Part shown: in pieces, positions 42,003 to 55,539 of the stretch | Layout: each line of letters starts with the position of its first letter | Position numbering within the stretch: position 1 is the stretch's first letter | Assembly: GCF_964355755.1 (NCBI RefSeq) | Contig: NC_092672.1 | Location: forward strand, 25,170,501 to 25,234,500 | From: Antedon mediterranea | Lineage: Eukaryota > Echinodermata > Crinoidea > Comatulida > Antedonidae | Length of the DNA: 64,000 nt | Reading direction: 5' to 3' | Position numbers and translations under genes: made by a program | Notes under the pieces: generated by a model | The model's input: only the letters and a program-made list of their open reading frames with translations | What the model was told of the DNA's origin: nothing | Database searches by the model: none

Positions 42003-42335
42003 TCACTTCAATAACTGCTTAAGAAATGTGGTTAACGTTTCAGAATATTCCTCCTTGTTTTTACTGGAACTAGCAAATTCACGTGCAACGTGAAGTGTGA
42101 CAATAATGCGGCCCTCATTCACGTGGCCGTCTTCAAACATGCCCACGAGCAGATCGTGTAATGACTTGGCGCTGCGACATTTCACCTTATCAACTTGATT
42201 CTTGATTTCAGTTTTCAATTCTGCGTTGCTAAATGTTTCCGGATATTCACGTTCAACTTTTTCCTCGTTTTCCAAATAATTTTTGGCCAAAACGATCAAT
42301 TTATCAACATCAAAACCACCGTTTCTCTTTAACAT
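42003..42335 (-). CDS. Bcl-2-like protein, first exon (BH1 region)
   Basis: The frame is open from 42386, but the first ATG is at 42335 (MLKRNGGFDVDKL). A TATA-like ACTATAAAT lies about 60 bases upstream of that ATG. The key segment is LLVGMFEDGHVNEGRIIVTL (about residues 65-84), which fits the Bcl-2 BH1 signature (F-x-DG-x-N-x-GRI) with Glu replacing the usual Trp. Preceding helices fit alpha-2 to alpha-4 and the following EEYSETLTTFLKQLL fits alpha-6. The stop at 42003 overlaps a GTGAGT donor (42001-42006). Bcl-2 genes often have an intron at this point before BH2, so a second exon may exist; I did not find it. As it stands it lacks BH2 and a membrane anchor. Confidence 0.55.
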   Translation of the reverse strand: MLKRNGGFDVDKLIVLAKNYLENEEKVEREYPETFSNAELKTEIKNQVDKVKCRSAKSLHDLLVGMFEDGHVNEGRIIVTLHVAREFASSSKNKEEYSETLTTFLKQLLK

Positions 42336-42386
42336 CTTGTTCAACAATATTTCTTTTTTTGAAGTGACTTTCTCGTTTATACGCAC

Positions 42387-42513
42387 ATCAATTTATAGTA
42401 CCGGAATGATTCTCTGTCAACAATCCCGTTTGTACGGTTCCGGTCTAGGATTTGCGTTTGTGATGACCGCTATGTTATGTAAATGAGCCTGTGCAGCTGG
42501 TGTATTATTAATT

Positions 42514-42550
<37 letters not shown>

Positions 42551-42573
42551 ACACACGTTTCATAAGTTTGGTT
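42387..42573. promoter_or_regulatory. Divergent promoter region with (CA)n tract
   Basis: Lies between the Bcl-2-like gene (minus) and the Death-domain gene (plus). Holds a TATA-like ACTATAAAT on the minus strand (42392-42400) and a (CA)n/(AC)n run at about 42519-42548. The two cell-death genes could be switched on together from here. Confidence 0.4.
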
Positions 42574-42802
42574 ATGGATTCAGAACAGGGCTTAATTGGA
42601 GACCAGGGGTATGCTACGTCTAAAGCCAAAAACTTGTACATTAACCAGGTATCTGATGGTTTTGATGCCAAGTTGAACAATTTTAAAAGGCATGTTGCCG
42701 AGGAGTCATATTCAGCATTGAAACGTGCTCGGTCAGCGCATTTCAACGATGAATTAAAGATAGTGTATGAAAACAACGATCAGAGTGAAACGCTCACCGA
42801 AG
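42574..42802 (+). CDS. Death-domain protein, exon 1
   Basis: From ATG 42574 (MDSEQGLIGDQGYATSK), 76 codons plus one base, ending at a donor G|GTATTATG. The segment is polar and helical, with Lys/Arg/Glu spacing like a linker or small helical domain. Phase 1 matches the exon 2 acceptor, giving a 171-residue product. The gene is divergent from the Bcl-2-like gene. Confidence 0.65.
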
Positions 42803-42910
42803 GTATTATGATTCTTGAGAAATGACAAAAATTTAAAAATTTAAAAAAATAAATAAATAAAAAATTTATAATAGCTTATTTTTTTTAATTTTTTTTTGTG
42901 TGTGTTTCAG

Positions 42911-43197
42911 GTGAAGACTTTGGACCACTCACAGATCTGCGTATTTCCGAGTTGGCAAGAGAGCTGGGCAATGATTGGTCAATGATAGCAACATATTTAG
43001 GAATTTCACTCGCTCAACAACAAGATTTACGTCAGGCTCATTACATTTGTAGTCGGGAACGTAATCAAGAAATGCTTGTTATATGGCGCAAGAGAGATTC
43101 ATGCTGCCAAAAATCAGACAAACTACAATCATTAATGAATGCATTTGAAAAAAGTGGAAGAATCGACTTAAAAAACAAAATCAGTCTATGGCAATGA
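42911..43197 (+). CDS. Death-domain protein, exon 2 (Death domain)
   Basis: Begins after a strong acceptor (poly-T then GTGTGTTTCAG at 42910). The translation LTDLRISELARELGNDW, then IATYLGISLAQQQDL, EMLVIWRKRD and LQSLMNAFEKSGRIDL matches the six-helix Death-domain pattern of FADD, ankyrins and UNC5, including the helix 1-2 ELARELG-x-DW, the helix 5 Trp and the final L-x-x-AL/AF-x-x-x-GR-x-D. No kinase, caspase or membrane part is present, so it would act as an adaptor or a dominant decoy. A virus-captured or neighbouring host gene are both possible; one intron fits either. Confidence 0.78.
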
Positions 43198-43899
43198 AAG
43201 TCAAAACTATAGCATTCGTATTTATAAAAGGTGTACGGTAGAGTACGTTTCTTCAATAATAAATCATAGCATTCGACGATCTATATTAGTTTTGTTTTGA
43301 AAAGAGTTTATTAAAAAAAGAAAACAACTTTAACCGAGAACAACGTGTACTGTTATTGTAAAAAAATTTCGTTTCTAAAAGTTCACGTTCACAACAAGAA
43401 GGATAGCGCGCAAGCAACTTGGCCATCTAGAATTCGTTCGATAATGTTTTAGAAAAAAATAAAAGCTTTACTTCGACGCCTAATGACAGCGTGCGTCAAT
43501 GTTTTCAAAAAGAGAGAACATATTTCCCCCTTATATACAATAACGTTTATAACTTTCCAGATCATACTTCTTTTTCTATTCGATTACAGTTTCTAATGAT
43601 AGCATACTTCAGGAATGATCCTGATTGTTCTTATATTAATTATTATACATGGTTTCTTAAATCCAAACACACTCTTATTCTAGAATGTTCATGTAAATAC
43701 ATACACCGTCTCTTTACCGAATGAACTGATAAGGTCGTGCAATCAATAAGAGGCATAACATGCCGTGCATTCGTCGTGCGTTGTATATCGAGAGAACAAA
43801 TGAAAATATTGTTTACTTCGAGAATAAGCAATACACCGTCTCTTTACCGAATGAGCTGATAAGGTCGTGCAATCAGTAACAGGCATAACATGCCGTGCA

Positions 43900-46800
43900 T
43901 TCGTCGTGTGTTGTATATCGAGAGAACAAATGAAAATATTGTTTACTTCGAGAATAAGCAATACACCGTCTCTTTACCGATCGAGTTGATACGGTCGCGC
44001 AATCAGTAACAGGCATAACATGCCGTGCATTCATCGCGTGTTGTATAATTATTATACATGGTTTCTTAAATCCAAACACACTCTTATTCTAGAATGTTCA
44101 TGTAGATACATACACCGTCTCTTTACCGAACTAACTGATAAGGTCGTGCAATCAATAAGAGGCATAACATGCCGTGCATTTGTCGTGGGTTGTATATCGA
44201 GAGAACGGATGAAAATCTTTTTTTTTTTTTTACTTCGAGAATTAGCAATACACCGTCTCTTTACCGATCGAGTTGATACGGTCGCGCAATGAATAACAGG
44301 CATAACATGCCGTGCATTCATCGCGTGTTGTATAATTATTATACATGGTTTCTTAAATCCAAACACACTCTTATTCTAGAATGTTCATGTAGATACATAC
44401 ACCGTCTCTTTACCGAACGAACTGATAAGGTCGTGCAATCAATAAGAGGCATAACATGCCGTGCATTTGTCGTGGGTTGTATATCGAGAGAACGGATGAA
44501 AATCTTTTTTTTTTTTTTTTACTTCGAGAAGAAGCAATACACCGTCTCCTTACCAATGGAGCTGATAAGGAAGGCCGCGCAATCAGTAACATGCATAACA
44601 TGCCGTGCATTCATCGCGTGTTGTATAATTATTATACATGGTTTCTTAAATCCAAACACACTCTTATTCTTGAATGTTCATGTAGATACATACACCGTCT
44701 CTTTACCGAACGAACTGATAAGGTCGTGCAATCAATAAGAGGCATAACATGCCTTGCATTTGTCGTGGGTTGTATATCGAGAGAACGGATGAAAATCTTT
44801 TTTTTTTTTTTTTACTTCGAGAAGAAGCAATACACCGTCTCCTTACCAATGGAGCTGTAAGGAAGGCCGCGCAATCAGTAACATACATAACATGCCGTGC
44901 ATTCATCGCGTGTTGTATAATTATTAGACATGGTTTCTTAAATCCAAACACACTCTTATTCTAGAATGTTCATGTAGATACATACACCGTCTCTTTACCG
45001 AATGAACTGATAAGGTCGTGCAATCAATAAGAGGCATAACATGCCGTGCATTCGTCGCCTGTTGTATATATACAATAATGTTTATAACTTTCCAGATCAT
45101 ACTTCTTATTCTATTCGATTACAGTTTCTAATGATAGCATACTTCAGGAATGGTCCTGATTGTTCTTATATTAATTATTATAGGCCTACATGGTTTCTTA
45201 AATCCAAACACACTCTTATTCTAGAATGTTCATGTAGATACATACACCGTCTCTTTACCGATCGAGTTGATACGGTCGTGCAATCAATAAGAGGCATAAC
45301 ATGCCGTGCATTCATCGCGTGTTGTATACCGAGAGAACAAATGAAAATATTGTTTACTTCGAGAATAAGCAATACACCGTCTCTTTACCGATCGAGTTGA
45401 TAAGGCCGTGCAATCAGTAACAGGCATAACATGCCGTCCGTGCATTCATCGCGTGTTGTATAATTATTAGGCCTATACATGGTTTCTTAAATCCAAACAC
45501 ACTCTTATTCTATAATGTTCATGTAGATACATACACCGTCTCTTTACCGAACTAACTGATAAGGTCGTGCAATCAATAAGAGGCATAACATGCCGTGCAT
45601 ACGTCGTGTGTTGTATATCGAGAGAACGGATGAAAATATATATTTTTTTTTTTTTTTACTTCGAGAAGAAGCAATACACCGTCTCCTTACCAATGGAGCT
45701 GATAAGGAAGGCCGCGCAATCAGTAACATGCATAACATGCCGTGCATTCATCGCGTGTTGTATAATTATTATACATGGTTTCTTAAATCCAAACACACTC
45801 TTATTCTAGAATGTTCATGTAGATACATACACCGTCTCTTTACCGATCGAGTTGATACGGTTGTGCAATCAATAAGAGGCATAACATGCCGTGCATTCGT
45901 CGTGTGTTGTATATCGAGAGAACGGATGAAAATCTTTTTTTTTTTTTTTACTTCGAGAAGAAGCAATACACCGTCTCCTTACCAATGGAGCTGATAAGGA
46001 AGGCCGCGCAATCAGTAACATGCATAACATGCCGTGCATTCATTGCGTGTTGTATAATTATTATACATGGTTTCTTAAATCCAAACACACTCTTATTCTA
46101 GAATGTTCATGTAGATACATACACCGTCTCTTTACCGAATGAGCTGATAAGGTCGTGCAATCAATAAGAGGCATAACATGCCGTGCATTCGTCGTCTGTT
46201 GTATACCGAGAGAACAAATGAAAATATTGTTTAATTCGAGAATAAGCAATACACCGTCTCTTTACCGAATGAGCTGATAAGGCCGCGCAATCAGTAACAG
46301 GCATAACATGCCGTGCATTCATCGCGTGTTGTATAATTATTATACATGGTTTCTTAAATCCAAACACACTCTTATTCTAGAATGTTCATGTAGATACATA
46401 CACCGTCTCTTTACCGATCGAGTTGATACGGTCGTGCAATCAATAAGAGGCATAACATGCCGTGCATTTGTCGTGTATTGTATATCGAGAGAACGGATGA
46501 AAATCTTTTTTTTTTTTTTACTTCGAGAAAAAGCAATACACCGTCTCCTTGCCAATGGAACTGATAAGGAAGGCCGCGCAATCAGTAACATGCATAACAT
46601 GCCGTGCATTCATCGCGTGTTGTATAATTATTATACATGGTTTCTTAAATCCAAACACACTCTTATTCTAGAATGTTCATGTAGATACATACACCGTCTC
46701 TTTACCGAATGAACTGATAAGGTCGTGCAATCAATAAGAGGCATAACATGCCGTGCATTCGTCGCCTGTTGTATATATACAATAATGTTTATAACTTTCC

Positions 46801-49150
46801 AGATCATACTTCTTATTCTATTCGATTACAGTTTCTAATGATAGCATACTTCAGGAATGGTCCTGATTGTTCTTATATTAATTATTATAGGCCTACATGG
46901 TTTCTTAAATCCAAACACACTCTTATTCTAGAATGTTCATGTAGATACATACACCGTCTCTTTACCGAATGAACTGATAAGGTCGTGCAATCAATAAGAG
47001 GCATAACATGCCGTGCATTCGTCGCCTGTTGTATATCGAGAGAACAAATGAAAATATTGTTTACTTCGAGAATAAGCAATACACCGTCTCTTTACCGAAT
47101 GAGCTGATAAGGCCGTGCAATCAGTAACAGGCATAACATGCCGTGCATTCATCGCGTGTTGTATAATTATTATACATGGTTTCTTAAATCCAAACACACT
47201 CTTATTCTAGAATGTTCATGTAGATACATACACCGTCTCTTTACCGAATGAACTGATAAGGTCGTGTAATCAATAAGAGGCATAACATGCCGTGCATTTG
47301 TCGTGTATTGTATATCGAGAGAACGGATGAAAATCTTTTTTTTTTTTTTACTTCGAGAAAAAGCAATACACCGTCTCCTTGCCAATGGAACTGATAAGGA
47401 AGGCCGTGCAATCAGTAACAGGCATAACATGCCGTGCATTCATCGCGTGTTGTATAATTATTATACATGGTTTCTTAAATCCAAACACACTCTTATTCTA
47501 GAATGTTCATGTAGATACATACACCGTCTCTTTACCGAATGAACTGATAAGGTCGTGTAATCAATAAGAGGCATAACATGCCGTGCATTTGTCGTGTATT
47601 GTATATCGAGAGAACGGATGAAAATCTTTTTTTTTTTTTTACTTCGAGAAAAAGCAATACACCGTCTCCTTGCCAATGGAACTGATAAGGAAGGCCGTGC
47701 AATCAGTAACAGGCATAACATGCCGTGCATTCATCGCGTGTTGTATAATTATTATACATGGTTTCTTAAATCCAAACACACTCTTATTCTAGAATGTTCA
47801 TGTAGATACATACACCGTCTCTTTACCGAACGAACTGATAAGGTCGTGCAATCAATAAGAGGCATAACATGCCGTGCATTCGTCGCCTGTTGTATATCGA
47901 GAGAACGGATGAAAATCTTTTTTTTTTTTTACTTCGAGAAGAAGCAATACACCGTCTCATTACCGGATGAGCTGATAAGGCCGCGCAATCAGTAACAGGC
48001 ATGACATGCCGTGCATTCATCGCGTGTTGTATAATTATTATACATGGTTTCTTAAATCCAAACACACTCTTATTCCAGAATGTTCATGTAGATACATACA
48101 CCGTCTCTTTACCGAACTAACTGATAAGGTCGTGTAATCAATAAGAGGCATAACATGCCGTGCATTCGTCGTGTGTTGTATATCGAGAGAACGGATGAAA
48201 ATCTTTTTTTTTTTTTTTACTTCGAGAAGAAGCAATACACCGTCTCTTTACCGAATGAGCTGATAAGGCCGCGCAATCAGTAACAGGCATAACATGCCGT
48301 GCATTCATCGCGTGTTGTATAATTATTATACATGGTTTCTTAAATCCAAACACACTCTTATTCTAGAATGTTCATGTAGATACATACACCGTCTCTTTAC
48401 CGAATGAACTGATAAGGTCGTGCAATCAATAAGAGGTATAACATGCCGTGCATTTGTCGTGGGTTGTATATCGAGAGAACAAATGAAAATATTTTTTTTT
48501 TTTTTACTTCGAGAATAAGCAATACACCGTCTCTTTACCGAATGAGCTGATAAGGCCGCGCAATCAGTAACAGGCATAACATGCCGTGCACTCATCGCGT
48601 GTTGTATAATTATTATACATGGTTTCTTAAATCCAAACACACTCTTATTCTAGAATGTTCATGTAGATACATACACCGTCTCTTTACCGAATGAACTGAT
48701 ACGGTCGTGCAATCAATAAGAGGCATAACATGCCGTGCATTCATCGCGTGTTGAATACCGAGAGAACAAATGAAAATATTGTTTACTTCGAGAAGAAGCA
48801 ATACACCCTCTCTTTACCGATCGAGTTGATACGGTCGCGCAATCAGTAACAGGCATAACATGCCGTGCATTCGTCGTGTTCTGTATATCGAGAGAACAAA
48901 TGAAAATATTGTTTACTTCGAGAATAAGCAATACACCGTCTCTTTACCGAATGAGCTGATAAGGCCGCGCAATCAGTAACAGGCATAACATGCCGTGCAT
49001 TCATCGCGTGTTGTATAATTATTATACATGGTTTCTTAAATCCAAACACACTCTTATTCTAGAATGTTCATGTAGATACATACACCGTCTCTTTACCGAA
49101 CTAACTGATAAGGTCGTGCAATCAATAAGAGGCATAACATGCCGTGCATT
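43900..49150 (+). repeat. Higher-order unit, copy 1 (about 5.24 kb)
   Basis: Monomer variants occur in the same order here and in the next copy, offset by 5238-5249 bases: for example the blocks at 44020, 45041 and 48843 recur at 49269, 50286 and 54081. Differences are a few substitutions and T-tract lengths. Confidence 0.85.
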
Positions 49151-52100
49151 CGTCGTGGGTTGTATATCGAGAGAACAAATGAAAATATTGTTTACTTCGA
49201 GAATAAGCAATACACCGTCTCTTTACCGATCGAGTTGATACGGTCGCGCAATCAGTAACAGGCATAACATGCCGTGCATTCATCGCGTGTTGTATAATTA
49301 TTATACATGGTTTCTTAAATCCAAACACACTCTTATTCTAGAATGTTCATGTAGATACATACACCGTCTCTTTACCGAACTAACTGATAAGGTCGTGCAA
49401 TCAATAAGAGGCATAACATGCCGTGCATTTGTCGTGGGTTGTATATCGAGAGAACGGATGAAAATCTTTTTTTTTTTTTTACTTCGAGAATTAGCAATAC
49501 ACCGTCTCTTTACCGATCGAGTTGATACGGTCGCGCAATGAATAACAGGCATAACATGCCGTGCATTCATCGCGTGTTGTATAATTATTATACATGGTTT
49601 CTTAAATCCAAACACACTCTTATTCTAGAATGTTCATGTAGATACATACACCGTCTCTTTACCGAACGAACTGATAAGGTCGTGCAATCAATAAGAGGCA
49701 TAACATGCCGTGCATTTGTCGTGGGTTGTATATCGAGAGAACGGATGAAAATCTTTTTTTTTTTTTTTACTTCGAGAAGAAGCAATACACCGTCTCCTTA
49801 CCAATGGAGCTGATAAGGCCGCGCAATCAGTAACAGGCATAACATGCCGTGCATTCATCGCGTGTTGTATAATTATTATACATGGTTTCTTAAATCCAAA
49901 AACACTCTTATTCTAGAATGTTCATGTAGATACATACACCGTCTCTTTACCGAACGAACTGATAAGGTCGTGCAATCAATAAGAGGCATAACATGCCGTG
50001 CATTTGTCGTGGGTTGTATATCGAGAGAACGGATGAAAATCTTTTTTTTTTTTTTTTACTTCGAGAAGAAGCAATACACCGTCTCCTTACCAATCGAGCT
50101 GAAAAGGAAGGCCGCGCAATCAGTAACATGCATAACATGCCGTGCATTCATCGCGTGTTGTATAATTATTAGACATGGTTTCTTAAATCCAAACACACTC
50201 TTATTCTAGAATGTTCATGTAGATACATACACCGTCTCTTTACCGAATGAACTGATAAGGTCGTGCAATCAATAAGAGGCATAACATGCCGTGCATTCGT
50301 CGCCTGTTGTATATATACAATAATGTTTATAACTTTCCAGATCATACTTCTTATTCTATTCGATTACAGTTTCTAATGATAGCATACTTCAGGAATGGTC
50401 CTGATTGTTCTTATATTAATTATTATAGGCCTACATGGTTTCTTAAATCCAAACACACTCTTATTCTAGAATGTTCATGTAGATACATACACCGTCTCTT
50501 TACCGATCGAGTTGATACGGTCGTGCAATCAATAAGAGGCATAACATGCCGTGCATTCATCGCGTGTTGTATACCGAGAGAACAAATGAAAATATTGTTT
50601 ACTTCGAGAATAAGCAATACACCGTCTCTTTACCGATCGAGTTGATAAGGCCGTGCAATCAGTAACAGGCATAACATGCCGTCCGTGCATTCATCGCGTG
50701 TTGTATAATTATTAGGCCTATACATGGTTTCTTAAATCCAAACACACTCTTATTCTATAATGTTCATGTAGATACATACACCGTCTCTTTACCGAACTAA
50801 CTGATAAGGTCGTGCAATCAATAAGAGGCATAACATGCCGTGCATACGTCGTGTGTTGTATATCGAGAGAACGGATGAAAATATATATTTTTTTTTTTTT
50901 TTTACTTCGAGAAGAAGCAATACACCGTCTCCTTACCAATGGAGCTGATAAGGAAGGCCGCGCAATCAGTAACATGCATAACATGCCGTGCATTCATCGC
51001 GTGTTGTATAATTATTATACATGGTTTCTTAAATCCAAACACACTCTTATTCTAGAATGTTCATGTAGATACATACACCGTCTCTTTACCGATCGAGTTG
51101 ATACGGTTGTGCAATCAATAAGAGGCATAACATGCCGTGCATTCGTCGTGTGTTGTATATCGAGAGAACGGATGAAAATCTTTTTTTTTTTTTTTACTTC
51201 GAGAAGAAGCAATACACCGTCTCCTTACCAATGGAGCTGATAAGGAAGGCCGCGCAATCAGTAACATGCATAACATGCCGTGCATTCATTGCGTGTTGTA
51301 TAATTATTATACATGGTTTCTTAAATCCAAACACACTCTTATTCTAGAATGTTCATGTAGATACATACACCGTCTCTTTACCGAATGAGCTGATAAGGTC
51401 GTGCAATCAATAAGAGGCATAACATGCCGTGCATTCGTCGTCTGTTGTATACCGAGAGAACAAATGAAAATATTGTTTACTTCGAGAATAAGCAATACAC
51501 CGTCTCTTTACCGAATGAGCTGATAAGGCCGCGCAATCAGTAACAGGCATAACATGCCGTGCATTCATCGCGTGTTGTATAATTATTATACATGGTTTCT
51601 TAAATCCAAACACACTCTTATTCTAGAATGTTCATGTAGATACATACACCGTCTCTTTACCGATCGAGTTGATACGGTCGTGCAATCAATAAGAGGCATA
51701 ACATGCCGTGCATTTGTCGTGTATTGTATATCGAGAGAACGGATGAAAATCTTTTTTTTTTTTTTACTTCGAGAAAAAGCAATACACCGTCTCCTTGCCA
51801 ATGGAACTGATAAGGAAGGCCGCGCAATCAGTAACATGCATAACATGCCGTGCATTCATCGCGTGTTGTATAATTATTATACATGGTTTCTTAAATCCAA
51901 ACACACTCTTATTCTAGAATGTTCATGTAGATACATACACCGTCTCTTTACCGAATGAACTGATAAGGTCGTGCAATCAATAAGAGGCATAACATGCCGT
52001 GCATTCGTCGCCTGTTGTATATATACAATAATGTTTATAACTTTCCAGATCATACTTCTTATTCTATTCGATTACAGTTTCTAATGATAGCATACTTCAG

Positions 52101-54390
52101 GAATGGTCCTGATTGTTCTTATATTAATTATTATAGGCCTACATGGTTTCTTAAATCCAAACACACTCTTATTCTAGAATGTTCATGTAGATACATACAC
52201 CGTCTCTTTACCGAATGAACTGATAAGGTCGTGCAATCAATAAGAGGCATAACATGCCGTGCATTCGTCGCCTGTTGTATATCGAGAGAACAAATGAAAA
52301 TATTGTTTACTTCGAGAATAAGCAATACACCGTCTCTTTACCGAATGAGCTGATAAGGCCGTGCAATCAGTAACAGGCATAACATGCCGTGCATTCATCG
52401 CGTGTTGTATAATTATTATACATGGTTTCTTAAATCCAAACACACTCTTATTCGAGAATGTTCATGTAGATACATACACCGTCTCTTTACCGAATGAACT
52501 GATAAGGTCGTGTAATCAATAAGAGGCATAACATGCCGTGCATTTGTCGTGTATTGTATATCGAGAGAACGGATGAAAATCTTTTTTTTTTTTTTACTTC
52601 GAGAAAAAGCAATACACCGTCTCCTTGCCAATGGAACTGATAAGGAAGGCCGCGCAATCAGTAACATGCATAACATGCCGTGCATTCATCGCGTGTTGTA
52701 TAATTATTATACATGGTTTCTTAAATCCAAACACACTCTTATTCTAGAATGTTCATGTAGATACATACACCGTCTCTTTACCGAACGAACTGATAAGGTC
52801 GTGCAATCAATAAGAGGCATAACATGCCGTGCATTCGTCGCCTGTTGTATATCGAGAGAACGGATGAAAATCTTTTTTTTTTTTTACTTCGAGAAGAAGC
52901 AATACACCGTCTCATTACCGGATGAGCTGATAAGGCCGCGCAATCAGTAACAGGCATAACATGCCGTGCATTCATCGCGTGTTGTATAATTATTATACAT
53001 GGTTTCTTAAATCCAAACACACTCTTATTCTAGAATGTTTATGTAGATACATACACCGTCTCTTTACCGAACTAACTGATAAGGTCGTGTAATCAATAAG
53101 AGGCATAACATGCCGTGCATTCGTCGTGTGTTGTATATCGAGAGAACGGATGAAAATCTTTTTTTTTTTTTTTACTTCGAGAAGAAGCAATACACCGTCT
53201 CTTTACCGAATGAGCTGATAAGGCCGCGCAATCAGTAACAGGCATAACATGCCGTGCATTCATCGCGTGTTGTATAATTATTATACATGGTTTCTTAAAT
53301 CCAAACACACTCTTATTCCAGAATGTTCATGTAGATACATACACCGTCTCTTTACCGAATGAACTGATACGGTTGTGCAATCAATAAGAGGTATAACATG
53401 CCGTGCATTCATCGCGTGTTGTATACCGAGAGAACAAATGAAAATATTTTTTTTTTTACTTCGAGAATAAGCAATAACACCGTCTCTTTACCGATCGAGT
53501 TGATACGGTCGCGCAATCAGTAACATGCATAACATGCCGTGCATTCATCGCGTGTTGTATAATTATTATACATGGTTTCTTAAATCCAAACACACTCTTA
53601 TTCTAGAATGTTCATGTAGATACATACACCGTCTCTTTACCGAATGAACTGATAAGGTCGTGCAATCAATAAGAGGTATAACATGCCGTGCATTTGTCGT
53701 GGGTTGTATATCGAGAGAACGGATGAAAATCTTTTTTTTTTTTACTTCGAGAATAAGCAATACACCGTCTCTTTACCGAATGAGCTGATAAGGCCGCGCA
53801 ATCAGTAACAGGCATAACATGCCGTGCATTCATCGCGTGTTGTATAATTATTATACATGGTTTCTTAAATCCAAACACACTCTTATTCTAGAATGTTCAT
53901 GTAGATACATACACCGTCTCTTTACCGAATGAACTGATACGGTCGTGCAATCAATAAGAGGCATAACATGCCGTGCATTCATCGCGTGTTGAATACCGAG
54001 AGAACAAATGAAAATATTGTTTACTTCGAGAAGAAGCAATACACCCTCTCTTTACCGATCGAGTTGATACGGTCGCGCAATCAGTAACAGGCATAACATG
54101 CCGTGCATTCGTCGTGTTCTGTATATCGAGAGAACAAATGAAAATATTGTTTACTTCGAGAATAAGCAATACACCGTCTCTTTACCGAATGAGCTGATAA
54201 GGCCGCGCAATCAGTAACAGGCATAACATGCCGTGCATTCATCGCGTGTTGTATAATTATTATACATGGTTTCTTAAATCCAAACACACTCTTATTCTAG
54301 AATGTTCATGTAGATACATACACCGTCTCTTTACCGAACTAACTGATAAGGTCGTGCAATCAATAAGAGGCATAACATGCCGTGCATTTG
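49151..54390 (+). repeat. Higher-order unit, copy 2
   Basis: Second copy of the 5.24-kb unit, nearly identical to 43900-49150. Near 53330-53520 a local rearrangement replaces variants. Confidence 0.85.
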
Positions 54391-55539
54391 TCGTGGGTTG
54401 TATATCGAGAGAACAAATGAACATTTTTTTTTTTTTACTTCGAGAATAAGCAATACACCGTCTCTTTACCGATCGAGTTGATACGGTCGCGCAATGAATA
54501 ACAGGCATAACATGCCGTGCATTCATCGCGTGTTGTATAATTATTATACATGGTTTCTTAAATCCAAACACACTCTTATTCTAGAATGTTCATGTAGATA
54601 CATACACCGTCTCTTTACCGAACTAACTGATACGGTCGTGCAATCAATAAGAGGCATAACATGCCGTGCATTCATCGCGTGTTGTATACCGAGAGAACAA
54701 ATGAAAATATTTTTTTTTTACTTCGAGAATAAGCAATACACCGTCTCTTTTCCGATCGAGTTGATACGGTCGCGCAATGAATAACAGGCATAACATGCCG
54801 TGCATTCATCGCGTGTTGTATAATTATTATACATGGTTTCTTAAATCCAAACACACTCTTATTCTAGAATGTTCATGTAGATACATACACCGTCTCTTTA
54901 CCGAATGAACTGATAAGGTCGATCGTGCAATCAATAAGAGGCATAACATGCCGTGCATTCATCGCGTGTTGTATACCGAGAGAACGGATGAAAATCTTTT
55001 TTTTTTTTTTTTACTTCGAGAAGAAGCAATACACCGTCTCCTTACCAATGGAGCTGATAAGGAAGGCCGCGCAATCAGTAACAGGCATAACATGCCGTGC
55101 ATTCATCGCGTGTTGTATAATTATTATACATGGTTTCTTAAATCCAAAAACACTCTTATTCTAGAATGTTCATGTAGATACATACACCGTCTCTTTACCG
55201 AACTAACTGATAAGGTCGTGCAATCAATAAGAGGCATAACATGCCGTGCATTTGTCGTGGGTTGTATATCGAGAGAACGGATGAAAATCTTTTTTTTTTT
55301 TTTACTTCGAGAAGAAGCAATACACCGTCTCCTTACCAATCGAGCTGAAAAGGAAGGCCGCGCAATCAGTAACATGCATAACATGCCGTGCATTCATCGC
55401 GTGTTGTATAATTATTATACATGGTTTCTTAAATCCAAACACACTCTTATTCTAGAATGTTCATGTAGATACATACACCGTCTCTTTACCGATCGAGTTG
55501 ATACGGTCGTGCAATCAATACGAGGCATAACATGCCGTG

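Larger units (their letters stand above)
43676..55465 (+). promoter_or_regulatory. Arrayed heat-shock elements and 17-bp palindromes
   Basis: Nearly every 150-bp monomer carries ATTCTAGAATGTTCA, a perfect nTTCnnGAAnnTTCn heat-shock element. Variants TTCTTGAATGTTC (about 44670), TTCCAGAATGTTC (about 48074) and TTCGAGAATGTTC (about 52452) change only the free positions. A few (TATAATG near 45510 and 50757, GTTTATG near 53037) break the element. The same monomers also hold the palindrome TGTATAATTATTATACA. Confidence 0.6.

Noticed and set aside
42898-42910. Start of the Death-domain frame at 42898
   Set aside because: The upstream residues are translation of a polypyrimidine/GTGTGTTTCAG acceptor. 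The phase-matched splice to 42574-42802 is better supported.
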